Shown: piece by piece, positions 47,221 to 55,363 of the stretch
How the letters are laid out: each line of letters begins with the position of its first letter
Position numbering within the stretch: position 1 is the stretch's first letter
Source of the DNA: Frateuria hangzhouensis
GTDB lineage: Bacteria; Pseudomonadota; Gammaproteobacteria; Xanthomonadales; Rhodanobacteraceae
Length of the DNA stretch: 64,000 nucleotides
NCBI RefSeq assembly: GCF_026410505.1
Contig: NZ_JAPMIU010000003.1
Location: 62,001 to 126,000, forward strand
Reading direction: 5' to 3'
The notes under the pieces: model-generated
Database searches by the model: none
What the model saw: the letters and a program-made list of their open reading frames with translations, nothing else
Told to the model about the DNA's origin: nothing
Program-made: the position numbers and the translations under genes

Positions 47221-48270
47221 TCAGGCGGTGGGCGGACAACTGCTGGCGCGGATCACCAGCTGCACGGGGGCGACGATGCGTCGGGTTTCGGCATCCGGCT
47301 CGCGCAGCCGCTGCAGCAACATCTGCGCTGCCTGGCGGCCGCGGGCGCGCGGCGCGGCCGCCAGCGTGGTCAGTGATGGCGTGGCGAGCGCGGCCTCGGC
47401 GATGTCGTCAAAGCCGGTGAGGGCGAAGTCGCGGCCGGGTGCCAGGCCCCGTTCGAGCAGCCCGTGCATCAGGCCCAGCGCCACGGCGTCGTTGTAGCAG
47501 ACCGCTGCCGTAGGCGCCGGTTCGACATCGAACAGCGCCTGCGCGCAGTGCGCCGCTTCGAGCCGGGTGGGCAGGCACTCGACCTCCCAGTGCGCCGCCA
47601 CCGGCAAGTCGGCGGCCTGCATCGCTTCCCGGTAGCCGGCGCGGCGCTGGCGGCAGGAGCTGGAATCGCGATGGCCGCCGAAAAAGGCGACGCGCCGGTG
47701 GCCCTGCGCGATCAGGTGCGCGGTCGCTTCGCGCGCGCCCTGCTGGTTGTCCATTGCCAGCGTGTCCCAGTGGGCGTACTCGGGCTGCTCGCCGGTCAGC
47801 TCCCGGTTGAACAGCAGCAGCGGCGTGCGTGCGCCGACTGCCGCCAGCACCTGGCTGGCGTCGCTGCCCTCGGCGGGCGAAAGGATGATGCCGCCGGGCC
47901 CGTGCTCGATCAGCGAGCCGAGCACGGCCTGTTCGCGCTTGGGCGATTCGCTGGATGAGCCGAGCAGCGTCACCATGCCGGCCTCGCCGATGACGTCGTC
48001 CACGCCCGCCGCGAATTCGGCGAAGAACGGATTGGCCAGTTCGTTGATCACCAGCGCGATCGACGAGGAGGTGCGCCGGCGCAGGTTGGCCGCGGCGCGG
48101 TTGTAGACGTAGCCTTGCTTGCGCAGCTCTTCCTCGACGCGGGCACGGGTGTCCTTGTTGACCAGCGGGCTGCCGCGCAGCACCAGCGATACGGTGGCGC
48201 GCGAGACGCCACAGCCCGCGGCGATGTCGCGCACGGTGACCTTGCGGCCGAGCGGAGGGTTGCTATCCAT
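47221..48270 (-). CDS. LacI-family transcriptional repressor of the sugar locus
   Basis: 349 residues. The LacI helix-turn-helix and hinge are at about 10-60 (VTVRDIAAGCGVSRATVSLVL ... AAANLRRRTSSSIALVI), followed by a periplasmic-binding-protein-like effector domain (ISPAEGSD-like LSPAEGSDASQVL, FFGGHRDSSSCRQRRAGY, FDDIAEAAL). First gene of the leftward operon and divergent from GH92. Identical palindromes lie 25 bp before its own start and 15 bp before GH92, so it probably represses itself, the operon and GH92. Inducer probably mannose or a mannoside (inference). Confidence 0.94.
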   Translation of the reverse strand: MDSNPPLGRKVTVRDIAAGCGVSRATVSLVLRGSPLVNKDTRARVEEELRKQGYVYNRAAANLRRRTSSSIALVINELANPFFAEFAAGVDDVIGEAGMVTLLGSSSESPKREQAVLGSLIEHGPGGIILSPAEGSDASQVLAAVGARTPLLLFNRELTGEQPEYAHWDTLAMDNQQGAREATAHLIAQGHRRVAFFGGHRDSSSCRQRRAGYREAMQAADLPVAAHWEVECLPTRLEAAHCAQALFDVEPAPTAAVCYNDAVALGLMHGLLERGLAPGRDFALTGFDDIAEAALATPSLTTLAAAPRARGRQAAQMLLQRLREPDAETRRIVAPVQLVIRASSCPPTA

Positions 48271-48294
48271 GGGGCACCCGTGGGAGGAACTTGC

Positions 48295-48310
48295 TTTGGA
48301 ACGATCCAAA
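48295..48310. promoter_or_regulatory. LacI operator 1
   Basis: TTTGGAACGATCCAAA, with 6-bp inverted arms TTTGGA/TCCAAA and a central CG, located 25 bp upstream of the lacI start codon. The same 17 bases (with the following T) recur at 48642. Confidence 0.8.
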
Positions 48311-48360
48311 TCTAGCGGATCGGTGGGGTTACTGGAACCGGTTCCTGTGGATCGGAGCAA

Positions 48361-48582
48361 GGGCCTCCCCCTCTCCCCAGCCCTTCCCCCGGCGGTGCCG
48401 GGGGAGAGGGAGCACATCGCGGCACGCCATTGCTCCTGGGCCAGGCCGGTCGAGTTCGAGCGCATGGCGGTCGACCGCTTGCTGCTCGGCGGCTCGCTCG
48501 TGTTGGGGCGCACATTGCGGTACGCCCACCGGCTCCCTCTCCCCCGAGCTTGCTCGGAGAGGGTTGGGGAGAGGGGGAGGCC
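48361..48582. repeat. Family-B dispersed repeat, two inverted copies
   Basis: Left copy 48361-48412 (CCTCTCCCCAGCCCTTCCCC then GGTGCCGGGGGAGAGGG). Right copy 48535-48582 (CTCCCTCTCCCCCGAGCTTG then CTCGGAGAGGGTTGGGGAGA). They are in opposite orientation about 120 bp apart. Confidence 0.8.
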
Positions 48583-48641
48583 TTTCGCCCACTTCGCGCA
48601 ATGCAGCGTGCAAGCGGCGATGAGCGCTGCTAGCTTGGCTA

Positions 48642-48657
48642 TTTGGAACGATCCAAA
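48642..48657. promoter_or_regulatory. LacI operator 2
   Basis: Second exact copy of TTTGGAACGATCCAAA, 14 bases before the GH92 ATG and overlapping the region where its leader must lie. Confidence 0.8.
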
Positions 48658-48671
48658 TTCGGAGAGCACCG

Positions 48672-50936
48672 ATGCGCTTGCGCCTGTCCCGCCTGGCCTT
48701 TGCCCTGATTTTACTGCCCGGATTCGCCCTCGCTGCCACCGGCCATGCCGACCGCGTCGACCCGCGCATCGGCACCGGCGGTGACGGTCATACCTTCCCG
48801 GGTGCCACGGTGCCTTTCGGCATGATCCAGCTCTCGCCCGACACCGCGATGCCGGACTTCAAGCACGCCTACAAGTGGGCCGCCGGCTACCAGTACGGCG
48901 ATGACAGCATCATGGGCTTCTCGCACACGCACTTTTCCGGCTCCGGCCATTCGGACTTGGGCGATGTGCTGGTGATGCCGGTCGCCGGCGAGGTGAAGCT
49001 GGAGCCCGGTGACCCGGCCAGGCCGGGCAGCGGCTACCGGTCGCGCTTCGACCACGCAACCGAGGTCGAACAGGCCGGCTACTACGCGGTGACGCTGGCC
49101 GATTACGGCATCCGCGCCGAACTCACCGCCGGGCGCCGCGTAGGCTGGCATCGCTACACCTTCCCGAAAGGCAAGAGCGCCCACCTGCTGCTGGACCTGC
49201 GTCCGAGCATCTACGACTACCCCGGCAAGGTGCTGTGGTCGCAACTGCAGGTGGCCGACGACGGCACCGTCAGCGGTTGCCGCACCACCCGCGGCTGGGC
49301 GCCGGGGCGCGAACTGTGCTTCGCCATGCGCTTCAGCCAGCCAATGACCTCGCGAACCCTGTACGACCGCGAGAGCGACGTCCTCTACAAGGGCTTCAAG
49401 GGACCCGGCAACCAGCCGGTCGACTACGATGCACAGAACGGTCGCGCGCTGGTTGGCGTGTTCGACTTCGGCACGCTGGAACAGCCGCTTGAAGTGAAGG
49501 TGGCGATCTCGTCGGTGAGCGCCGCCAACGCGGTCGCCAACCTCGACGCCGACGGCAAGCATTGGGATTTCGACGCCCGCCGCGCGCAGGCGAAGGCCGC
49601 GTGGGACAAGGCGCTGGCCGTGGTCGACATCGACGCGCCCGCCACCGTGCGTACCCAGTTCTACACGGCGCTCTACCACGCCATGCTCTCGCCCACGCTG
49701 AGCATGGACGTCAACGGCCAGTACCGCGGCCCCGACCACGCCGTGCACCAGGCGGACGGCTACGAGTTCTATTCGACCTGGTCGCTGTGGGACGTCTACC
49801 GCGCGCAACAGCCGCTGATGGTGCTGCTCGATCCCGCACGCAGCTCCGACTTCATCCGCTCGCTGATCGCCGCACGCGAATCCAGCCCATTCGGCATCCT
49901 GCCGGTGTGGGCGTACCAGGGTCTGGAGACCTGGTGCATGATCGGCTACCACGCGGTGCCGGTGATCGCCGACGCCTGGATCAAGGGCATACGTGGCTTC
50001 GACGCGGACAAGGCGCTCGACGCCATGGTCGCCAGCGCCACCTATGCGCCCTACGGCGACCTGGCCGATTACATGAAGCTCGGCTACGTGCCTATCGACC
50101 GGGAGCCCGAAGGTGCTTCCAAGACGCTCGAATACGCCTACGACGACTGGGCGCTGGCGCAGATGGCCAGAGCGATGGGGCGCAAGGATGTCGCCACCAC
50201 GTTCGGCAAACGCGCCGGCAACTGGAAGAACGCGTGGGATTCCGAGACCGGCTTCATGCGCGCGCGGCTTTCCACGGGCGCGTTCCGCACGCCGTTCGAT
50301 CCTGCCGCCGCCGGCTACGGCACCGATTACACCGAAGGCAACGCCTACCAGTACTCGTGGTACGTGCCGCAGGACGTGCCGGGCCTGATCCAGGCGATGG
50401 GCGGCAAGGCGAAGTTCATCCAGCGGCTGGACGAGGTCTTCGACGCAAAGATCGATCCGGCGCATTTCAAGCACGTGGAGGACATCACCGGCCTGATCGG
50501 CTGGTACGCCCACGGCAACGAGCCCAGCCACCACATCGCCTACCTGTACGACTACGCCGGCGCGCCGTGGAAGACGCAACAGCGGCTCACGCAGATCATG
50601 GACAGCCAGTACGCCGCGCGTCCGGACGGCCTCTCGGGCAACGACGACCTGGGCCAGATGTCGGCCTGGTACGTGTTCACGGCGCTCGGCTTCTATCCGG
50701 TGACGCCCGCCAGCGATGTCTACGCGATCGGCCGACCGTTCGTCGAACGGGCCACGCTGCACCTGGCCAACGGCAAGGACTTCACCGTCAGCGCCGCGCC
50801 GCTGGACGACGCGCATCCCTATGTGGGCGAGGTCACCTTGAACGGCCAGCCGCTGGCCGGGCCGTTCCTGCGGCACGGCCAGATCCTCGCGGGTGGCGAA
50901 CTGCACTTCCGCATGCAGGCCGAGCCGGCGCGGTAA
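48672..50936 (+). CDS. GH92 alpha-mannosidase with Sec signal
   Basis: 754-residue family-92 exo-alpha-mannosidase. Signal peptide LSRLAFALILLPGFALA. Motifs: IGTGGDGHTFPGATVPFGM, MGFSHTHFSGSGHSD, YSTWSLWDVYRAQQPL, TWCMIGYHAVPVI, GASKTLEYAYDDWALAQ, GNEPSHHIAYLYDYAGAP and GNDDLGQMSAWYVF. GGAGAG precedes the ATG at 48672. It is divergent from lacI and under operator 2. Distinct from the Tat-exported GH92 at 21642, so the two may differ in linkage preference or location. Confidence 0.95.
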   Translation: MRLRLSRLAFALILLPGFALAATGHADRVDPRIGTGGDGHTFPGATVPFGMIQLSPDTAMPDFKHAYKWAAGYQYGDDSIMGFSHTHFSGSGHSDLGDVLVMPVAGEVKLEPGDPARPGSGYRSRFDHATEVEQAGYYAVTLADYGIRAELTAGRRVGWHRYTFPKGKSAHLLLDLRPSIYDYPGKVLWSQLQVADDGTVSGCRTTRGWAPGRELCFAMRFSQPMTSRTLYDRESDVLYKGFKGPGNQPVDYDAQNGRALVGVFDFGTLEQPLEVKVAISSVSAANAVANLDADGKHWDFDARRAQAKAAWDKALAVVDIDAPATVRTQFYTALYHAMLSPTLSMDVNGQYRGPDHAVHQADGYEFYSTWSLWDVYRAQQPLMVLLDPARSSDFIRSLIAARESSPFGILPVWAYQGLETWCMIGYHAVPVIADAWIKGIRGFDADKALDAMVASATYAPYGDLADYMKLGYVPIDREPEGASKTLEYAYDDWALAQMARAMGRKDVATTFGKRAGNWKNAWDSETGFMRARLSTGAFRTPFDPAAAGYGTDYTEGNAYQYSWYVPQDVPGLIQAMGGKAKFIQRLDEVFDAKIDPAHFKHVEDITGLIGWYAHGNEPSHHIAYLYDYAGAPWKTQQRLTQIMDSQYAARPDGLSGNDDLGQMSAWYVFTALGFYPVTPASDVYAIGRPFVERATLHLANGKDFTVSAAPLDDAHPYVGEVTLNGQPLAGPFLRHGQILAGGELHFRMQAEPAR

Positions 50937-51287
50937 CGCTCGAACGCGGCACATGCCCCTCGAGCCACGGCGGCCTGGCCGTACTCCTGTAGGAGTCCAC
51001 AAGTGGGCTCCTACCAACACGTGGCCTGATCTGACGGAGCGGGATCGTGGCGGTCAAGGCCCCCGTTCCCTGACCCGCGAAGAACCTTGTTATCAGATGC
51101 CTCCGACGGATAGGCCGAAGCCAGTGCGATGCTTCACCCCAGACCCTCCCGCGGGGGAGGGGGGCGATCGCACGCCCGCTATCACCTCACGCTAACGTGG
51201 CGTACGCTTTCATTGCACGTTTACCGGCCGGTGTAGACACGCCGTAAGCTCCGCCTGGCCGCCGAGCCGGTGAGGAACCTTCTGCGC
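50937..51287. other. Gene-free stretch with two repeat types
   Basis: 351 bp between GH92 and the histidine kinase. A small family-A REP (GTAGGAG 50989-50995 with CTCCTAC 51008-51014) may double as a terminator for GH92. A family-B arm pair lies at 51132-51167 (CACCCCAGACCCTCCC / GGGGGAGGGG). Otherwise no gene or site is seen. Confidence 0.65.
50987..51016. repeat. REP element, family A, short single palindrome
   Basis: GTAGGAGTCCAC-AA-GTGGGCTCCTAC, one hairpin only, unlike the paired forms elsewhere in the window. Confidence 0.8.
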
Positions 51288-53135
51288 ATGCCCAGCCGCC
51301 ATCGCGACCTGCTGCCCGAGCTCCGCCGCGGCCTGCACCGCTGGCGCGTGCCGCGCTGGCGCATGGCCGGGTTGCTGTGCGCGGTGCTGGTGATCGTGCT
51401 GCTGCCCTACCTGGCCACGCGCACCAGCCACGACGACGCCATGAAAGCGGGCCAACTGGTCACGCATTCCTCCGAGGTCAAGTCGCTCACCTACCGCATC
51501 GCCTACGTCACCCGCAGCAGCGAGGCGGCGATCTTCCGCCTGCTCGAAGGCGGCAAGGAGCCCAAACTGGTCGACAAGGCGCGCCAGGCTGGCAACGACG
51601 TCCCCGCGCTGCTCGGCCAGCTCAGCGACATGACCCGCGACAACCCCACCCAGCAGGCCGCCATCGGCGCCCTGGGCAACGTGGTCAACGGCCGGTTGGC
51701 GCTGCTGGAGCAGGCGCTCGCGCGGATCCAGCACGGCGACCGCAAGGGCGCGATCGCCGCCTTGCACGATGCCGGCACGTTGTTCCCCATGGACCAGCAG
51801 ATCGAAACCGTGGTGCGCAACGAGGGCACCGTGCTGATGGAGCGCCGCGCCCATGCTCGCCGCAGTGCCTTCGAAAGCGCACTGGTGCTGGCGATCACCT
51901 CGATCGCGCAGATCGTGCTGCTGTCGGTGATCGTGGTGGTCTCCGAGCGCCAGATCGCCCGCCGCATGCGCGCCGAGACGCGCGAGAGCCAGGCGGTGCG
52001 CCGCTCGCAGATGATCGTGCAGGCCGTGCGCGAGCCGATCGCGCTGCTCAACGCACAGTTGTGCACGTTACTGGTCAATACCGCCTTCAGCGAGCTGTAC
52101 GGCCTGCCGCAGGAGGACCAGCGCGAATTGCGCGCGCTGCAGGACGTGGGCGAGGGCGCCTGGACCGACGGCGCGCTGCTGCAGCGCCTGCGCGACGTGC
52201 TGCTGCACGATCGCGAGCTGTGGGATTACGAGCTGGTGCAGCGCACGGTCGGCGGCATCGATCGCCATGTGATGGTCAACGCCCGCCGCCTGCAACTGCA
52301 CGAGGGCGACGAGCCGGTGCTGCTGCTCACCGTCAGCGACGTCACCGCGCGCGCGCTGGTCGAACAGCAGGTCAAGGAGCTCAACCGCCAGCTGGAAGGC
52401 AAGGTGGCGCAGATCTCCGACGTCAACCGCGAGCTGGAAGCCTTCAGCTATTCGGTGTCGCACGACCTGCGCGCGCCGCTGCGCCATATCGCCGGCTTCA
52501 CCGGCAAGCTGCGCCGCCACCTGGAGCAGCACCTGGACGAGACCGCCGCGCATTACCTGGAGGTCATCGGCACCTCGGCCACGCGCATGGCCCAGTTGAT
52601 CGACGACCTGCTGGTGTTCTCGCGGCTGGGCCGCGGCGCGCTCAGGCTGCAGGCGGTGGACATGCAGTCGCTGGTGGACGAGGCGCGCGCCCTGGCCGAA
52701 TCGGACGCCGGCGACCGGCGTATCGAGTGGACCATCACCCCGCTGCCGATCGTGATCGGCGACGAGAACATGCTGCGCACGGTCTGGCAGAACCTGATCG
52801 GCAACGCGGTCAAATACACCGGGCGGCGCGAGGTGGCGAAGATCGCGATCGACGTGAAACGTGATCGCGATGGTGAATATGTCTTCACGGTGGCCGACAA
52901 TGGCGCGGGTTTCAATATGGAATACGCCGGCAAGCTGTTCGGCGTGTTCCAGCGTTTGCATCGTGCGTCCGAATTCCCGGGCAACGGCATCGGCCTGGCC
53001 AATGTGCGCCGCATCGTCGCGCGGCACGGCGGCCGGGCCTGGGCCGAGGCCGAGCAGGATCGCGGCGCGAGCTTCCACTTTTCGCTGCCGGCCACCGAAC
53101 TGGCCGAGGCGCGCACCGCGAGCCGTCCGTCATGA
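51288..53135 (+). CDS. Sensor histidine kinase with PAS-like domain
   Basis: 615 residues. Two membrane segments (about 26-45 and 198-220) flank a periplasmic helical sensor. Then follow a PAS-like region (MIVQAVREPIALLNAQLCTLLVN), coiled coil, H box VSHDLRAPLRHI and HATPase (NLIGNAVKYT, DNGAGFNMEYAGKLF, GNGIGLANVRRIV), the phytochrome-kinase-like HisKA subtype. GAGGAA lies before the ATG at 51288. The stop overlaps the next gene's start, so the receiver protein after it is its likely partner. Signal unknown. Confidence 0.93.
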   Translation: MPSRHRDLLPELRRGLHRWRVPRWRMAGLLCAVLVIVLLPYLATRTSHDDAMKAGQLVTHSSEVKSLTYRIAYVTRSSEAAIFRLLEGGKEPKLVDKARQAGNDVPALLGQLSDMTRDNPTQQAAIGALGNVVNGRLALLEQALARIQHGDRKGAIAALHDAGTLFPMDQQIETVVRNEGTVLMERRAHARRSAFESALVLAITSIAQIVLLSVIVVVSERQIARRMRAETRESQAVRRSQMIVQAVREPIALLNAQLCTLLVNTAFSELYGLPQEDQRELRALQDVGEGAWTDGALLQRLRDVLLHDRELWDYELVQRTVGGIDRHVMVNARRLQLHEGDEPVLLLTVSDVTARALVEQQVKELNRQLEGKVAQISDVNRELEAFSYSVSHDLRAPLRHIAGFTGKLRRHLEQHLDETAAHYLEVIGTSATRMAQLIDDLLVFSRLGRGALRLQAVDMQSLVDEARALAESDAGDRRIEWTITPLPIVIGDENMLRTVWQNLIGNAVKYTGRREVAKIAIDVKRDRDGEYVFTVADNGAGFNMEYAGKLFGVFQRLHRASEFPGNGIGLANVRRIVARHGGRAWAEAEQDRGASFHFSLPATELAEARTASRPS

Positions 53136-53578
53136 ACAACCGACACCTGGGCCCCGTACTGCTGGTCGAAGACAGCCTCGCCGACGCCGAGATGGCGATG
53201 GACGCGCTGCGCGAGGCCAACCTGGCCAATCCGGTGGTGCACGTGGAAGACGGCGTGGATTGCCTGGACTATCTGTATTGCCGCGGTCCGTGGCAGGGAC
53301 GCGAGGACGTCGATCCGTCGGTGATCCTGCTGGACATCAAGATGCCGCGCATGAACGGCCTGGAAGTGCTCACCCGCATGCGCGAGGACGAGCGCATGCG
53401 GACGGTCCCGGTGGTGATCCTGTCCTCCTCGCGCGAGGAGAGCGACCTGGCGCGCAGCTGGGATTTGGGTGTGAACGCCTACGTGATCAAGCCGGTGGAC
53501 GTGGACCAGTTCTTCGAGGCGGTGCGTACGCTGGGCCGCTTCTGGGCGGTACTCAACCAGCTGCCCGAACACGAGTAA
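53132..53578 (+). CDS. Single-domain response regulator
   Basis: 148-residue receiver-only protein. LLVEDSLADAE gives the acidic pocket, ILLDIKMPRMNG the phosphoacceptor Asp near 69, and VIKPVDVDQF the conserved Lys. The insertion YLYCRGPWQGRE is typical of the Rcp/phytochrome-associated regulator group that works with this kinase subtype. It has no output domain, so it may act in a phosphorelay or by protein contact. It overlaps the kinase gene by 4 bp. Confidence 0.94.
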   Translation: MNNRHLGPVLLVEDSLADAEMAMDALREANLANPVVHVEDGVDCLDYLYCRGPWQGREDVDPSVILLDIKMPRMNGLEVLTRMREDERMRTVPVVILSSSREESDLARSWDLGVNAYVIKPVDVDQFFEAVRTLGRFWAVLNQLPEHE

Positions 53579-53625
53579 TCCACGAGCGCTGGACGACGGA
53601 ACGAAACAGGAGCGCAATAGACTGC

Positions 53626-55200
53626 ATGCCGAACTCGAATACGCGCGTGTTGCCCACCATCCGCATCCTGCAGGTCGAGGACGACCCGCTCGATGCCGAA
53701 TTGATCCAGGCCGAGCTGGACGCCGACGGCATCGCATACGACGTGCGTCTGGTCGACGACGAAGCCAGCTACACCGCCTGCCTGCAGGAGTTCGCGCCGG
53801 ACATCGTGCTGTCGGACCTGAGCCTTCCCGGCTTCTCCGGCCAGCGCGCGCTGGAGCTGTTGCGCCAGCACGACGAGGACCTTCCTTTCATCTACGTGTC
53901 GGCCACGCTGGGCGAAGAGGCCGCGGTGGAGGCGCTGCGCAACGGCGCCACCGACTACATCCTCAAGCAGAATCCCACCCGGCTGGCCAGCGCCGTGCGC
54001 CGTGCACTGGCCGAGGCCGAGTCGGTGCGCGCCAAGCGCCGCGCCGAGGCCGAGCTGATCCGCGCCCAGCGCTTCGAGAGCCTGGCGATGCTTGCCGGCG
54101 GCCTCAGTCACGACCTGCGTAACCTGCTGCAACCTTTGCTCCTGGCCGGTGACAGCCTGCAGGACTACCAGGACGACCCGCGCCTGGCGCGGCTGGGCGC
54201 GCTGGTGCGCGATTGCGGCCGGCGCGGCCTGCAGATGGTGCAGTCGATGCTCTCCTTCGCCCGCGGCGCGAGGCGCGCCGAGCAGGTGCGGGTGGGCGCG
54301 CTGCTGGACGCGCTCGGCCTGCTGCTGCGCGGCAGCGTGCCGCGCGCGGTGACGATGGACGTGGAAGTCGGCGACCGCGAGCTCACCTTCGAAGGCAACC
54401 ACACCGAGCTGCAGCAGGCCCTGCTCAACCTCAGCCTCAACGCCATCCAGGCCATGCCCGAGGGGGGCGAATTGCGCATCGCCGCGGTCGAGCACGAACT
54501 GGCGGAGGATTTCTTCCAGCCCGGCGAACAGCCCCATCCGGGGCGCTACCTGTGCCTGACCGTCGCCGATACCGGCGAGGGCATGCCGCCGCACGTGCGC
54601 GAGCACCTGTTCGAGCCGTTCTTCACCACCAAGGAGGGCGGCACCGGGCTGGGCCTGCTGTCCTGCAAGCGCATCGTCGCCAGCCATGGCGGCGTGATGC
54701 GGCTGGATAGCGAGCCGGGCCAGGGCACCGCGTTCCATCTTTACATCCCGCTGGACGAGCCGCCGGCCGAAGCGGTCGCGCCGGAAGAAGAAGAGAAAGA
54801 AAGTTTGCTCGGCGAAGCCGAGCGCGTGCTGGTGGTGGTGGAGGAGGCCGGCCCGCTGTCCCTGCTGGTCGACATCCTGGACGGCTACGGCTACCAGCCG
54901 CACGCCAGCCAGAGCGGCACCGCGGCGCTGCAGTGGATCGAGGCGCACGGCGTGCCGGACCTGGTGGTGATGGATGCGGACATGAACCTGTTCACCGGCG
55001 TGCGCACGCTGGCCGCGTTGATCGAGCACGGCTATCGGCGGGCGGTGTTGCTGCTGGCCCGGCCCGAGGCGCCACCGGATCTGGAGGAGTTGCCGGCACT
55101 GGAGCAGCTTTACCTGGTGGACAAGCCGATCAATACGCAACAGCTGCTGCGCACGATGCGGCAGGCGTTGGGTGGGCAGGAAGCGGGGGCGGGCGAATAA
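53626..55200 (+). CDS. Receiver-histidine kinase-receiver hybrid protein
   Basis: 524-residue soluble protein. The N-terminal receiver (about 12-125) has VEDDPLDAE, SDLSLPGFSG and a Lys in YILKQN. A kinase core follows with H box LSHDLRNLLQPL, ATPase motifs NLSLNAIQAMPEGG, DTGEGM and GGTGLGLLSCKR. A C-terminal receiver-like domain has MDADMNLFTG and DKPINT, but its first acidic cluster reads VVVEEAG and it lacks the usual Thr/Ser. AGGAG lies 14 bp before the ATG. Third gene of the signalling operon; the N-terminal receiver could take phosphate from the upstream kinase. Confidence 0.92.
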   Translation: MPNSNTRVLPTIRILQVEDDPLDAELIQAELDADGIAYDVRLVDDEASYTACLQEFAPDIVLSDLSLPGFSGQRALELLRQHDEDLPFIYVSATLGEEAAVEALRNGATDYILKQNPTRLASAVRRALAEAESVRAKRRAEAELIRAQRFESLAMLAGGLSHDLRNLLQPLLLAGDSLQDYQDDPRLARLGALVRDCGRRGLQMVQSMLSFARGARRAEQVRVGALLDALGLLLRGSVPRAVTMDVEVGDRELTFEGNHTELQQALLNLSLNAIQAMPEGGELRIAAVEHELAEDFFQPGEQPHPGRYLCLTVADTGEGMPPHVREHLFEPFFTTKEGGTGLGLLSCKRIVASHGGVMRLDSEPGQGTAFHLYIPLDEPPAEAVAPEEEEKESLLGEAERVLVVVEEAGPLSLLVDILDGYGYQPHASQSGTAALQWIEAHGVPDLVVMDADMNLFTGVRTLAALIEHGYRRAVLLLARPEAPPDLEELPALEQLYLVDKPINTQQLLRTMRQALGGQEAGAGE

Positions 55201-55204
55201 CTTC

Positions 55205-55345
55205 AGCTCCCTCTCCCCGGCGCAGCCGGGGGAGAGGGTTGGGGAGGGAGAGGGGGAGGCTGTTGCGTCAAAAAGTGCAGAGAGGGTTCCCCGCAAGCCC
55301 GGCCCCTCACCCCAGCCCTCTCCCCGAAGGGGAGAGGGAGCAAAG
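55205..55345. repeat. Family-B dispersed repeat, two inverted copies
   Basis: Left copy CCCTCTCCCCGGCGCAGCCG then GGGGAGAGGGTTGGGGAGGG (55210-55250). Right copy CCCCTCACCCCAGCCCTCTC then CCCGAAGGGGAGAGGG (55302-55339). Located between the converging hybrid kinase and pilR genes. Confidence 0.8.
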
Positions 55346-55363
55346 GCGCGCGAGGCGGGATCT

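Larger units (their letters stand above)
48271..48671. other. Divergent control region of the LacI locus, mostly repeat
   Basis: 401 bp without a gene. It has an operator at each end (48295 and 48642). Between them is a facing pair of family-B repeats: CCTCCCCCTCTCCCCAGCCC from about 48363, and GGTTGGGGAGAGGGGGAGGC ending near 48581. No confident -35/-10 pair is found on either strand. Confidence 0.7.

Noticed and set aside
48672-50936. Prophage, genomic island or insertion sequence borders around the accessory loci
   Set aside because: No integrase, transposase, tRNA-adjacent direct repeat or composition break was seen around either mannosidase locus or the adhesin.
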